The translations under genes were made by a program, and so were the position numbers. From Cranoglanis bouderius (taxonomy: Eukaryota > Chordata > Actinopteri > Siluriformes > Cranoglanididae), in assembly GCA_023630585.1 (NCBI GenBank), contig CM042543.1, positions 13,762,260 to 13,826,259 on the forward strand: a stretch of DNA of 64,000 nucleotides. The letters are read 5' to 3'. Every line of letters begins with the position of its first letter. Positions within the stretch are counted from its first letter, which is position 1. Shown piece by piece: positions 36,936 to 52,474 of the stretch. The notes below the pieces were generated by a model that searched no databases, was not told where the DNA came from, and was given only the letters and a program-made list of their open reading frames with translations.

Positions 36936-38147
36936 TATATATATTTAAATGATTATGGTTGTTGTTATTGTTAATAATTATGTTACAGTATTGACAATGA
37001 GAATTAATAAAGGAATTTGACTGCCACTACACTGAGAAGTTTGAGTACAAAAGGCAATAGGAAAACGATTAACGCGTGTTATTTATCGATTTGTGTTTTG
37101 TTTGTGGATAAGATATTCTGATGCTGCTTCATGGTTGGCTTGGTACTGCATTTGACAACTTTAAGCCTCTTTAAATGCATGGTACTTAAAGCATTTGATG
37201 TAGAATATTGTTACTATACTGTATGTTTATTAAAATATGAAAAAAAAAATTTGAACAATTGATTTGAAAACATTTTAACTTTGCTGTAAACCTTACACCA
37301 AAGCAAATACTGTGATTGTAGACACACAGACTGCTCAGCTATATATTTTTATGGGTTATTTGAAATTCTTAATAATGTTTTGTTATATGTGCATCAAGAT
37401 AGATGTGTGACATATGGCTTTTGTTGAGTTCAACAGCCAAAATAGTTCTTGTGTCATGATAATCCCATCGCCTATGTAGTGTGAGTATCTTTAGATGGGA
37501 GAAAAGATTAACGCTAACTTGCATTATTCAATCTGGAACAGGTATATTCACCTGTCTAAAGACAAAATGTGTACATTGATCGATGTGATTATCTACGTTT
37601 AGTTAAACAGTTTAGTCACAAGGGCCATGTTGCATAAGGTAGCCTATAGCAGTAGACATTCAGCGTGTCATGAAACAATAGCTATAGACTTTATTCACTG
37701 AGTTTATAAATCCGTGGTGCAAGACTCAGACAAGATGAAGATTATTTTTGGTTTCTGGTTTGTTTCTTTGGCACAGCTACTAGCTTAAATATCAAGTGTA
37801 CATGATCAATAAAAGATTTTTGGTCCTTTTTTTGTGCAGTTATAACTAAAACAGACATCACTGCAGATGTATCAGTTATCCTCGATAGTCAGCTTTTTCA
37901 ATGTGAACACAGCCAAAATATTGATTTAAAGGGAAATTGAAGACAAAAGCACATCTTGCATTTTTGTTTTAAAGACAATGCTGGACGATCAAAAAGACTT
38001 TCTGTATAAATACATTAGCATCACATGCAACAACTAATATCAATGCAGCAGCATTTTGTGTGAATATATTTGTCGGGGTTTTTTTTAAAAAACTGTATAT
38101 ATCATGTAGTATGTATCTGTATGTCTGTATATATCATCAGCCAACTT
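36936..38147. other. Spacer and blk 3' flank
   Basis: AT-rich with no gene. On the minus strand it is the 3' flank of blk, and an AATAAA (TTTATT on the plus strand at 37690-37695) is a candidate polyadenylation signal about 450 bp past the stop. Confidence 0.4.
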
Positions 38148-41312
<3,165 letters not shown>

Positions 41313-41694
41313 CTTTAACTACCGTATCTGAGGACACCATCTCGGTTGGCATAAAACGTTGACTGAAAGGCCAAGGGTGTCTTAACATAGCATGTTAGTA
41401 GCAGCAAAACTGGTTTGTTTAGGTACTGAAGTAGTTGAAAGGAAAGCAATCTTTATAATAACACGTGGCTAAAATTCCCCTGATTGCATCTATATTGTAT
41501 TAGTAAAGTAACCTATTGTGAGGTGAAAAGATTTTACAGTGACAGTTATATTTCACTGCTTTTAAATGAATCATTTAATTATACAACATACAATCCTGAT
41601 GGCAAATGTCACCATTATTCCATAATTCACTATTCCTTTTTTATTTTTACTCACCGAATATGCTTGTTTGTTTCTGTGGGCTTTTTCTTGTTTT

Positions 41695-41732
41695 CCTTTC
41701 TTTCTTTCTTTCTTTCTTTCTTTTTTTTTGTT
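41695..41732. repeat. (CTTT)n tetranucleotide repeat
   Basis: About six CTTT units followed by a T run, between blk and the 3' end of gckr. Confidence 0.8.
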
Positions 41733-42038
41733 GTCTTTTTTGTGTCTTCATTGATTTTATAGTCAAGGTCACAGTGCTACAATGCAATGATACATCAGGC
41801 AAAGAGATTTTCTATTGAGTATAGACAAATCAATACCAGGAAATAAATGGTAAAAGGAACAAATTGCTGTTGTTGATTTCTGTCACATGTTCTATACATT
41901 AAGGAAAAATAAACAATTTTAATTTCTTCAAATAACATAAATGTAATTCTACTTAACAAAGTTGAAATATGAGTAAAACCCTTTAGCAACCAGTTGTGAA
42001 TCGAGAAGCATGTTGCTGCAGTCTTAAGTGCTCCTATA

Positions 42039-45000
42039 CTAAAGCAACCTCTGGCAGGCAGCCACTGCATCCCGAATCACAGAATAAGCATCTAAGTAGG
42101 ACTTGGCCTCAGCAATGGTTCTTCTAGACTGTAACATCACCAATGCAATGGGAACAACCTATCATAACAACAAATTCACAAAACAGATAAGACAGTCCTT
42201 TGAATATATACATATACTGTATATACTGTATCAATATGCTCAGTTTTAGTGTCATGACAGTATTGGAACTGATGTAATGTGTTTTGCCACCATATGACAG
42301 CAGTGATATTACAAATACTTCATCACACACACATACACACACACACACACACACACATGCACATATTAGTCTGTCACATTTGCATGCATCCATATGCAAT
42401 AGTCTGTGAACAAGCTCTTACTCTGCCCCTTTCGTTAGCCACCAGTGTGTGTTGTGTGACATTAGTCGAGCTCATCCCATCACTCAGCTCTTCTACGTCA
42501 TATATAGCTCTTAGCAGAGCTGTCTCACACTGTGCCTGGGTGCTGCCCGTGAACCTCTGAAGGTGAAGACATTGAATAAATTATATATTGAATTCATTAT
42601 TTAAAACTGGGTCCCGTTACCTTTGCAGTGCAATTACTCTGAACCAATGATGGATCAAAAGACATTAATCAATTGTTCATTGGCCACATGAAAAAACTAG
42701 TAATAAAAAACTTGTAATACAGTTTCTGACCAATCCATGCTTACTAAGTTATAATAAGGGGCAAGAGCATACAGGCTCTAATCAGGCCTCGGCATGTACC
42801 TCTCAGCATATTGCACTAAGTATAAATTACCTTTAATATATGAATTGCTCTTCTGTAGAGTTTGCTGTTAGTTACTCTGAGGTCTATCATGTAATTCATG
42901 TACACTTTTCCAATAAGGACATGAGCCCCTGTGCTGATCGCATTGAGGCACCATTTAGTGGAAAGCTCCCAGTGCTGTTTCTGTGTCAGAAAGAAAATAA
43001 CACTATTCAATGTATGCCACTTATTTCTTATACAATATATGATACACTCACTGGCCACTTTATTAGGAACACCAACCTTTGCGATTCCATATTGACATAA
43101 TTGCATCACATAATTGCTGCATCTGCACAATTCTTTCACACCCCATAGGTGCTCTATTGGATTCTAGTGACTGAGGAGGCCATTGATGTACAGTAAATTC
43201 ATTTTCATTTTCATGGAATCATTTGAAATGATTTTATGTCTTAATACAGTACATTATCATGCTTGAAGTAGCCATTATAAGCTGGGTAAAGATGGGTGGC
43301 CATAATGGGATGAACGTGGTCAGTAAAAATACTCAGATGGGCTGTGGCATTCAAATGATGCTTGTCTGGTATGCTTGATACCCAATGTGTGCCAAGAAAA
43401 CCCCAAGAATTCCCCACACCATTACACCACCAGCAGCCTGAACTGTTGGATTCAATGGATTCATGGTGTTGATACCAAATTCTGTGCCTCAGCAGAAATC
43501 GAGATTCTACAGACCAGGCTACATTTTCCAGTCTTCAACTATCCAGTTTTGGTAAGCCTGTGATCACTGTAACCTCAGATTCCTGTTCTTGGCTGGCAGG
43601 AGTAGAACTTGATGTGGTCTTTTGTTGTAGCCCATCTGCAAGGTTTGACATGTTGTGCTTCAAACAGTCTGACCATTTCCCTATGCCCTCTCTCACCAGC
43701 AAGGCTTTTCTACCTACTGCTGTTCACTATGTTTTTTGTTTTTCTGCACTACTCTGTATAACTCTAGAGACTGTTTGTCCCTGGAGATCAGCAGTATATG
43801 AAATACTCAAACTAATGTGTTGTGCATTCTGAGATGCTTTTCTGCTTGCCATGGTTGCAAACAGTTACCATAGCCTCCCTGTCAGCTTGAATCAGCCTGG
43901 CCATTCTCCTCGGACCTCTCTCATCAATAAGTCATTTCTGCACACAGAACTGCTGCAGGAGATCAGCAGTTTCTGAAATATTCAAACCAGCCATGGTTGT
44001 TGATCTGGTATCAACAACCATGCCTCAGTCAAAGTCAGTGAGATCATGTTTTTCACCATGCTGTTTGATATGAACATTAACTGAAGCTTGTTACATATAT
44101 CTGCATGATGTTATGCATTGTGCAGCCACCACATGATTGGCTGATTGGATTTCATGAATGATCCAGAGTTCCAGTTAAAATGGCTGGTGAGTGTATATTT
44201 CTGTAGAGTTCTATATCTGTCTTAGCTTACCATTAGGACAGGGTTGTGCTTATACAGTGATGAGGGCCACTTAATAGTGAGGACTGTCATAAACTGGCTT
44301 CTCATTCCTTCCTGAAAGGTAGATATATTCTCACATCATTCTTAAAAAGATCTAACATTATGATACATTTCTAAAAAGACACGTTTTACTCACAGGATCA
44401 CTGAGTCCTTTAAGCTCATGGGTAATTGCATGAAGGTTTGATGTGCATTGTCTCACACTCTTGGCCAGTACTGAAACCTCATTCAGGTCATCTATGAAGG
44501 TATTTCAGCATCATGTGCAATGATAGAATGTGATGGTGCCAACACTACAGTGATCAGATTTGGTTCAAAATACTGCTTACCATTCTCGCTGTAGAGAAAT
44601 ATCACTGTGTCATTGTCACTCAGATTGGGTAAAATGGTGTCCACAAAATCCTTGTGGTCAATAATGAAATGTGGTCCCTAGATAATGAGGATAGAAACAG
44701 AGAAAGAAAGATAGAGATAGAAACAGAGATATAGACAGAGAGAGAGACTGAGAAAGCAAGGAAACGAAGGAGCAAGACACTAACACAGGCAGTCTGTTTC
44801 ATAGATGCTGCCATTAATTATTCTAGTTGAATGCAAAGCCTTTCACCCACTAGAGATGACAGATCTCTCTGTTTGTTGTTCATTTCACTGAAGCCATTGC
44901 TAACAAAGCCTCTGATATCTTCAAAGCCTGGAAAATACAAAATGCAGCTTTGGTTGAGTTTATATCATAAATATTACAATAGCGTGAATAATCATCACAC

Positions 45001-48000
45001 TTTAGAATGTATTTCTAAATTATCATTAGTGATACCTGCTCCAAATGTTGGAATACATTCACTAGCATCAATAATCCCCATAATGCCAAGAGTCTGCCAT
45101 CCAAGGTAATACACATGTCCTTTCCTTCGGAGGCTGTTGTTACAAATCATATATTATCCTTGCTTTATGTTATCCCATCAATTCTGAGAAGCCTTGGTTA
45201 TTCTGGCCCATTGCAATATGTGCACAGAAATAGCAGGGTGAAGATAACAATAAAAGGTAATGGTCTGGACTTTATATTCTGTATAGCATTCGCCAATGCA
45301 ATCTAGAGTATATAGTGTATAGGTGATCAAATTAGTGCCGTTGGACACAACTGGCATTGCTCAAACAATTCATGTAAATAAAACCTTCAAAATGATGAGA
45401 TAAATCAACAGTCTACCTTACTGCTGCTTTTTCAACCAGGGCTGCCAGTTCTTTAGTCTGTGAGTAAGTGATTTGATGAACTTTCTCAAACATATTGAGT
45501 GAGTGCAGCATACCACTGGTAAAAGCAACATATAAGAGTTAATATATAATAGAAAAGCTAGTATACAGGTGCATCTCAATAAATTAGAATGTCATGGAAA
45601 AGTTCATTTATTTCAGTAATTCAACTCAAATTGTGAAACTCGTGTATTAAATTAATTCAATGCACACAGACTGAAGTAGTTTAAGTCTTTGGTTCTTTTA
45701 ATTGTGATGATTTTGGCTCACATTTAACAAAAACCCACCAATTCACTATCTCAACAAATTAGAATATGGTGACATGCTAATCAGCTAATCAACTCAAAAC
45801 ACCTGCAAAGGTTTCCTGAGCCTTCAGAATGGTCTCTCAGTTTGGTTCACTAGGTAAGCCACAAACATTCATTGCCAAAGAAGCTGGCTGTTCACAGAGT
45901 GCTGTATCCAAGCATGTTAACAGAAAGTTGAGTGGAAGGAAAAAGTGTGGAAGAAAAAGATGCACAACCAACCGAGAGAATCGCAACCTTATGAGGATTG
46001 TCAAGCAAAATCGATTCAAGAATTTGAGTGAACTTCACAAGGAATGGACTGAGGCTGGGGTCAAGGCATCGAGAGCCACCACACACAGACGTGTCAAGGA
46101 ATTTGGCTACAGTTGTCGTATTCCTCTTGTTAAGCCACTCCTGAACCACAGACAACATCAGAGGCGTCGTACCTGGGCTAAGGAGAAGAAGAACTGGACT
46201 GTTGCCCAGTGGTCCAAAGTCCTCTTTTCAGATGAGAGCAAGTTTTGTATTTCATTTGGAAACCAAGGTCCTAGAGTCTGGAGGAAGGGTGGAGAAGCTC
46301 ATAGCCCAAGTTGCTTGAAGTCCAGTGTTCAGTTTCCACAGTCTGTGATGATTTGGGGTGCAATGTCATCTGCTGGTGTTGGTCCATTGTGTTTTTTTGA
46401 AAACCAAAGTCACTGCACCCGTTTACCAAGAAATTTTGGAGCACTTCATGCTTCCTTCTGCTGACCAGCTTTTTGAAGATGCTGATTTCATTTTCCAGCA
46501 GGATTTGGCACCTGCCCACACTGCCAAAAGCACCAAAGTTGGTTAAATGACCATGGTGTTGGTGTGCTTGACTGGCCAGCAAACTCACCAGACCTGAACC
46601 CCATAGAGAATCTATGGGATACTGTCAAGAGGAAAATGAGAAACGAGAGACCAAAAAATGCAGATGAGCTGAAGGCCACTGTCAAAGAAACCTGGGCTTC
46701 CATACCACCTCAGCAGTGCCACAAACTGATCACCTCCATGCCACGCCGAATTGAGGCAGTAATTAAAGCAAAAGGAGCCCCTACCAAGTTTTGAGTACAT
46801 GTACAGTAAATGAACATACTTTCCAGAAGGCCAACAATTCACTAAAAATGTTTTTTTTATTGGTCTTATGAAGTATTCTAATTTGTTGAGATAGTGAATT
46901 GGTGGGTTTTTGTTAAATGTGAGCCAAAATCATCACAATTAAAAGAACCAAAGACTTAAACTACTTCAGTCTGTGTGCATTGAATTTATTTAATACACGA
47001 GTTTCACAATTTGAGTTGAATTACTGAAATAAATGAACTTTTCCACGACATTCTAATTTATTGAGATGCACCTGTATATTCACAAAAGGAAAACACTCTT
47101 GGAAGACATACTTGAAGGTTACTGCTTTTTTATTGCATGCAGCTTCGTGGCCTGCCAAAAGGATAGTTTCCAGAATAATTTTTGTAGTGCTTCCTCCTTT
47201 CATTCTTGAAGATCCACTGATTGCTTCTGGCTTTGAGGAAAAAATGCAGCAGAGAATATTATAGTAGATTCAAAATACAGTACATATTTGCATATACATG
47301 TATTCATAATGAAAAATCTTTTATATGCCCAAGGAATTGTCTGGTCTTCAAAGATTACTAACTATGCAAATGCTGTATACTAACATTTTAATGTGTTTTA
47401 AAGATGGAACATATTTTAGTCAGGTAGAAAGGTTTATACCCCTACTGCTGGATTGAGCACGTAGGCCTTTTTCTGTTTCTGCATTTCATTCATTCTCTCT
47501 GCAACCTCCTTGAAGTGAAATGAACAGTTCTGAATTGGTTCAGTCCTATCAACATAACAGCATAAATTTAAGACATTCTATTGTAATAACACATATTCGT
47601 TTTCCCTTCTAAGTTTATTACTCAAACATAAGCTCCTATAATAGTTTTAGCTTCGCTACCGTGCCATGTCAACAGGATTAAATCCAATCAGCACTGGAGT
47701 AAAGATCTTCAGATTCCTCAGACAAAAGTCAAGTTGGCCAGCAACAAATGGTGCCTTCAGAGTAAGAAAATATCACATAGGCGTTGTCAGTAAAGCATGA
47801 TAATGAGCTTGGAGTGAGTAATTCAAATACATTGCACAAACAAATGAAACTACTAGAGTTTTCATACAGACAAGCCACAGGATATTCCAAAGAAGAGGAC
47901 GTGCTTCTTTCCTACACAAGCCTGTTCATGAAAACAAAGAAAAGGTGTTGGCTCAGGTAGATATGTTACTTATCACAGTATCATTTCCTTGTTCAATGTT

Positions 48001-49164
48001 TTGGTCTTGTGTTACGATACGATAACATGGCACGAGAGTTATTTACTGTACCGCAACAGGAAGTTTTTAATATTTCCTCTCTCTGCCCTAGTATTCACCT
48101 TGTCCAGTGTGAGAGCTCCCAGCAAGGGATCGTCCTCTGGAGATTCCTGTGATGTTAGCAGGGCTCTAAAAAAAAATTTAAAAAATTAAAGAAAACGGCT
48201 GCTGAAATACTGCAGTGTCATTTTCTACTGTCATCCAGTATAACAACTGAGCAGCCAGTGTTTACTCACTTGTCACCTCCAGCAATGATATACGAATAGA
48301 TTTCCTTTTGATGATGAAAAGCAAGCCATTTATTAAGAGATGTCTAAAACCCAACCAGTGAGAGAAAATAAACATGTCATGATACCACAATGAAGTATAA
48401 TAATGTTCAGAAATTCAGTAATGTGAAGGAAATTCTTTTTACCGCCAAGAGAAAGGCAACACGGCCTGAAGTCCCACAGCCACTCAGGACAATCAGACTG
48501 TCTTCTGGATCCTAATGTAATAAACCATTTAAACTGCTTCCCCATATTTATCTAGCATTCTTATAATATATACTCACCAGCCACTTTATTAGGAACAGAT
48601 GTACACCTGTCCATTTATGCAATTATACAAACAGCAATCATGTGGAAGCAGTGCAATGCATAAAATCATGCAGATACAGGTCAAACGCTTCAGTTACTGT
48701 TCACATCAAACATCAGAATAGGAGGAAAATGTGATTTCAGTGACTTTAACCATGGCATGGTTGTTGATGCCAGACGGGCTAGTTTGAGTATTTCAATAAC
48801 TTTGATCTCCTGGGATTTTCAAGCACAACAGTTTCTAAAGTTTGCACTTAATGGTGCAAAAAACAAAAAACATCCAGTGAGTGGTAGTTCTGCAGGTGGA
48901 TATGCTTTGCTGATGAGAGAGGTCAAAGAAGAATGGCTAGACTGATTCGAGATGACAGGAAGGCTATGGTAACTCAAATAGCCACTTTTTGCAACCATGG
49001 TGAACAGAGAAGCATGTCACAATGCATAGCACAACATGTCGAACTTAGCGGCGGATGGGCTACAACCACAGAAGACCACATTGGGTTCCACTCCTGTCAA
49101 CCAAGAACAGATATCTGAGGCTACAGTGGGCACAGACTCAATGAAACTGGACAGCTGAAGATTT

Positions 49165-49197
<33 letters not shown>

Positions 49198-49800
49198 TTT
49201 ACATGGCTGGTGAGTGTATACAGTATGTATAATAATTTTTCAGGTACTTCTAACACAAAAGAAGTCTCTTTGTCTGTATACACAGTTCTGGTATCTATGA
49301 TCTACATACCTTAAGAATCACTTCAACCCTCTTGGACACGTCAACTATTGTCTGAACCACAGACGAGCTGCTCAGTGTCTATAAACATTAACAGCTTAAT
49401 GTTGATATACATCATTATTACATACAGTACACCTATAACACTTAGACAAGTTTTAACACAAACCTGATACATGGAATTTCCATGTGATGTTCTTTCAAAG
49501 ATTTCTGCATCACATTTTTGCAGCATTTGTACTATTTCTTCAGGGTTTGCTGTATCAATGTCTCTGGTGATTGGATTCGATTTCTCTGTGACTGGTAAAT
49601 AGGGCTCATAACTGGGTTGCTATTGGGAAAAGACACAAGACATTGTCTTTAAGGCATTAAATCCACAACAACTAAGGCATTATAGTGTAAGTATATCTGA
49701 TTAAGCAAAAAAAAAAAAAAAAAAAGCTAAAAAAACGTAACAGTGATTATCTACTTCCTACCACAGATACTGTCTATCCTCTTACCTGCCAGTGTTGCAT
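42039..49800 (-). CDS. gckr: Glucokinase regulatory protein (GKRP)
   Basis: GKRP binds glucokinase in the hepatocyte nucleus and inhibits it; fructose 6-phosphate strengthens and fructose 1-phosphate weakens the complex. Nineteen exons (minus): 49800-49786, 49619-49464, 49378-49310, 48511-48443, 48343-48270, 48165-48099, 47921-47868, 47754-47660, 47545-47440, 47230-47112, 45515-45417, 45133-45036, 44927-44851, 44677-44581, 44491-44394, 44311-44231, 42980-42831, 42556-42422, 42158-42039. They keep frame for about 592 residues (human 625). The first SIS domain has 'VLSGCGTSGR' (to about residue 97) and 'SGSSRMKGGS' (240-249), the sugar-phosphate contacts. The second has 'GHVYYLGWQTLGIM' and 'STKWCLNAISTGAHVLIGK'. 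A helical lid closes the C-terminus. The N-terminus is short, and coding-like sequence precedes the chosen ATG. Three Tc1/mariner elements sit in its introns. It appears functional. Confidence 0.92.
42317..42358. repeat. (CA)n microsatellite in a gckr intron
   Basis: About 16 CA units with one interruption, between gckr exons 18 and 19. Confidence 0.85.
43045..44193 (-). mobile_element. Tc1/mariner-like element in gckr intron 16
   Basis: About 1,149 bp between TA dinucleotides. Left end CACTCACTGGCCACTTTATT; right end has only the matching GGCTGGTGAGTG, because the inner part of that terminal repeat has decayed. Plus-strand text such as 'GGTGCTCTATTGGATTCTAG' and 'CACACCATTACACCACCA' is the reverse of a degraded Tc1-like transposase. 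It ends 38 bp from the exon 16 splice donor. Confidence 0.85.
45566..47074 (+). mobile_element. Nearly intact Tc1-like transposon in gckr intron 10
   Basis: 1,509 bp between TA duplications (45564-45565 and 47075-47076). Ends are CAGGTGCATCTCAATAAATT and its inverse. The terminal inverted repeats extend about 200 bp (45566-45768 and 46870-47074) with very few differences, which points to a recent insertion. The transposase gene lies on the plus strand and has two single-base frameshifts. The element lies 35 bp from the splice donor of gckr exon 10. Confidence 0.95.
45829..46794 (+). pseudogene. Tc1-like transposase with two frameshifts
   Basis: The frame from 45829 covers a paired-type helix-turn-helix ('KEAGCSQSAVSKHV', 'ASRATTHRRVKEFGYS') and the first catalytic Asp ('LFSDESKF'). 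One extra T in the T run at 46392-46398 shifts the frame, which continues with 'FQQDLAPAHT' (second Asp). A missing base near 46,536 shifts it again, and it continues with 'NSPDLNPIENLWD' (the Glu of DDE) to a stop after 46794. All three catalytic residues are still encoded, so this is a very young wreck. Confidence 0.9.
48571..49218 (+). mobile_element. Deleted relative of the 43045 element in gckr intron 3
   Basis: About 648 bp. Left end 'CTCACCAGCCACTTTATTAGG' and right end 'GGCTGGTGAGTGTA', the same family as 43045-44193 in opposite orientation. The transposase region is internally deleted, and a T run of about 29 bases lies at 49167-49195. Confidence 0.8.
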
Positions 49801-50872
49801 ATTCTTTATTGTGTAATCAAACTTAGGTCCTCTTGACTTTTATCTTGGGAATCTACAGTACCTTAACTCCTTCTGAATGTGTTTCATGCATGCCAGTGTT
49901 ATGCACTCAGAGCCCAACAGTTTGCTCAGGAATCATGCAGTGTAACTCACACTAGGCAGAAGGTAAAACCAATGCTCACGTAAATGGACTTTGATATCGG
50001 GTGTAAAAGTGTTTCTTTGCAGAACAGACTGTAGCCTGCTGCACAAAACAGGTAGCAACTAACTCAGATATTTAAGTAAAACAAAAGTTGAAATGGTCAG
50101 ACCATGATCATTATAGGCACATTAATGCCAAGCTCAAATGCCATACATGTCAAGTCTATACATTTGAACTGTGTGTAATAACAATATATTAGTCTACTGG
50201 GCTGCTGTTGGGCAAAAAACACTGGCCTGCTGGTAGCTTCCTTCAGTGGACAGTTATCATTTTACTCACAGGCAATAAAGCAGTCCACTGCAGATTTGCT
50301 GCTTTGTTTAATCAGTGGTCAGGACTTGTCCAACCTTGTATTGCGGTTTATGACAGCAAACTGCTACCTTTAGTCCCCAGTTATAAAGATTACTATGGAT
50401 TTGGTGTATAAGCAATTTTTGCATCAACAATTGAGCATTCTCATTTATGAGCATTGTATAAAGGGGAAATGTAAATAATTAAACAAATAGGCAGAAGCAT
50501 TGTTCCATTTAGTTCTGTTTAGCACCAAACTTGACAAACAACCAATTTTTCAGTAATTTATAAATACTGCACATAATTTAGGATACAACTATTAGTTTGA
50601 AAGGTAAAAATAATAGAAATAGGATCTTTCAGATATCCCACTGTTTTGCTGCACTACCAACTCAAGACAGAGCTGTTCATCAGAAAAGCAAGCCTAACAT
50701 GCTAAATATTTGATTTATAAATGATTGTATAAATCAAATATAAATAGATCAAAGTAGGAGTAGAAAATGTATATAAAAGGATAGAAAGTTATAGGAAATG
50801 CTGAACAGGGTGTTGCACATCATTATCACTGAAGTGGTCCACCACCCGAAAATATACAGCCAAGATCAGAAA
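49801..50872. other. gckr: gckr 5' flank
   Basis: gckr (minus) and fndc4 (plus) are divergent and 2.7 kb apart. No CpG-rich promoter is evident on the gckr side, which fits a tissue-restricted gene. No further coding frame was recognised. Confidence 0.4.
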
Positions 50873-50873
50873 C

Positions 50874-50925
<52 letters not shown>

Positions 50926-50937
50926 AATAATAATAAT
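50873..50937. repeat. (ATT)n/(AAT)n inverted microsatellite
   Basis: A run of TTA/ATT units switches to AAT units, so the tract can fold back on itself as a hairpin. Confidence 0.85.
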
Positions 50938-51284
50938 TTTTTATTTATTTAATTTTTTGGGGTGGGGGTTGGGGGATTAAATGTTGTGTTTTACAATGCT
51001 GTGTTTTAATCCTGTAGCAAACCAAATAAGAAATATGATGAAAAATGACAAAACAGTGCATCAAATATTGGCCTACATTTATAAATATGTATGTAAATTA
51101 AAGGTAAATGACATTTTAAACACATCCTATGCACATACTTCAAATAAATAACTGTAATAAATACATTTTGCCCCAGTGCACTATAACTACACTTGAAATA
51201 TAATCATTATGCTTCCGAAATATTATTCTTTTTTGCATTAATGTATGAATCCATTTGACATTTTTTGCAGAAAAAAAACAAAAA

Positions 51285-51545
51285 ACAATAGAAACCATCA
51301 CAGAAATTCTAATGGTTTCCACTACAAATACCAGTACAAACCATCAGCTAACTATTAAAACCATTACCATTACTGGTCCTTAATGGTATACACTAGACGT
51401 AACATGCCACCAATAGAGGGCAACAAATTACCAGTAGAGACCCACAGGGACCATTACAGTTTCCATTAAAACCAATACAATTTCCATTATAACCATTAAA
51501 ACCATTACAAACTCTGTGAGGGTTTCTACTGGTAATTTGTAGCAG
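51285..51545. repeat. Inverted-repeat element rich in AACCATTA
   Basis: The block 51422-51443 (ACAAATTACCAGTAGAGACC) recurs inverted at 51520-51540 with one mismatch. The 75 bp between is a run of degenerate 'AACCATTA' units, which also appear to the left up to 51285. Looks like a foldback or MITE-type element. Family not identified. Confidence 0.6.
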
Positions 51546-51899
51546 TGGTCAAAGTGGTCGGGCTGTCGCTGGCACATTTACAAGTGGTCAGCCATCCAAG
51601 AGCCACTTGTGGACCTTGGCAGGTTTTCAAGCTTTGGGCTGGCATCTTGGTACCACTGATGGTTGAACAAAAGCTGGTTTGCTGGGAATTTGTTTCGTCT
51701 TTCCGAGGTATAAAGCTAGACAAATGTCGTTTTTAAGTGGCAAAAACGTGGTTTAATGTTGGCACTGGAATGGACTAGACTGTTATCATGCAAATGGATC
51801 CCTGGTACCTATAAATTAACGAAGCAAATTCGATCGGCTTTAAAGGGATTGGTTTGAAAGAGTCGAATCAGTGATTCTCTGTGGCTATCACTATTCAGA

Positions 51900-52474
51900 A
51901 GACGAGAGCGCATAGACAGCCCACCACCACCTGTAGGTCATGCGCTTGTGTCGCAGCAGCGCAGATTTATTGGTATTCTTAAAGCGTAGCGACAAAGTGA
52001 GGAAGCAAACATGAGCGATCTCTGCACTGGACGCATTTCTGGAGATACGTGTATATTTCTTTTACAAGACATCTCCCGTATGAGTTCGATGAACTGGTGA
52101 GATTTGACAGATTTGCTATTTACCTATAAGTATACCGCTAATGGCACGTGCTTTCGCGTAATTACGCATTGTAGCGCCTCGCTTATCATTAAAACAGTGT
52201 TATAATCTGTTCGCTTTAACGGTTACGGTGTAATTTATATAGGTATTACATTGCTATCCGACACTGTAGTGTAAAAAATCGCTTTTACAACCTACGGATT
52301 GCATGCTGAAGGCGATGCTGTGGGCGAAAATGGTGGCGAGTTAAGTTCGTGTTAAATCTGTGACCGCAGACGCAGGAGTTCAGTTTTGACTGTGAAGTTT
52401 GGGCACCACTGATGTGACTGGAAGTGCTGACAAGTTGATGGGATTTTAACATTTTGGCCAACTTCAAGGAAGAT
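51900..52474 (+). promoter_or_regulatory. fndc4: fndc4 promoter and 5' UTR region
   Basis: Base composition shifts to higher GC with several CpGs from about 51,900 to 52,480, ending at the fndc4 ATG. No TATA box is obvious. The transcription start was not located. Confidence 0.4.
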
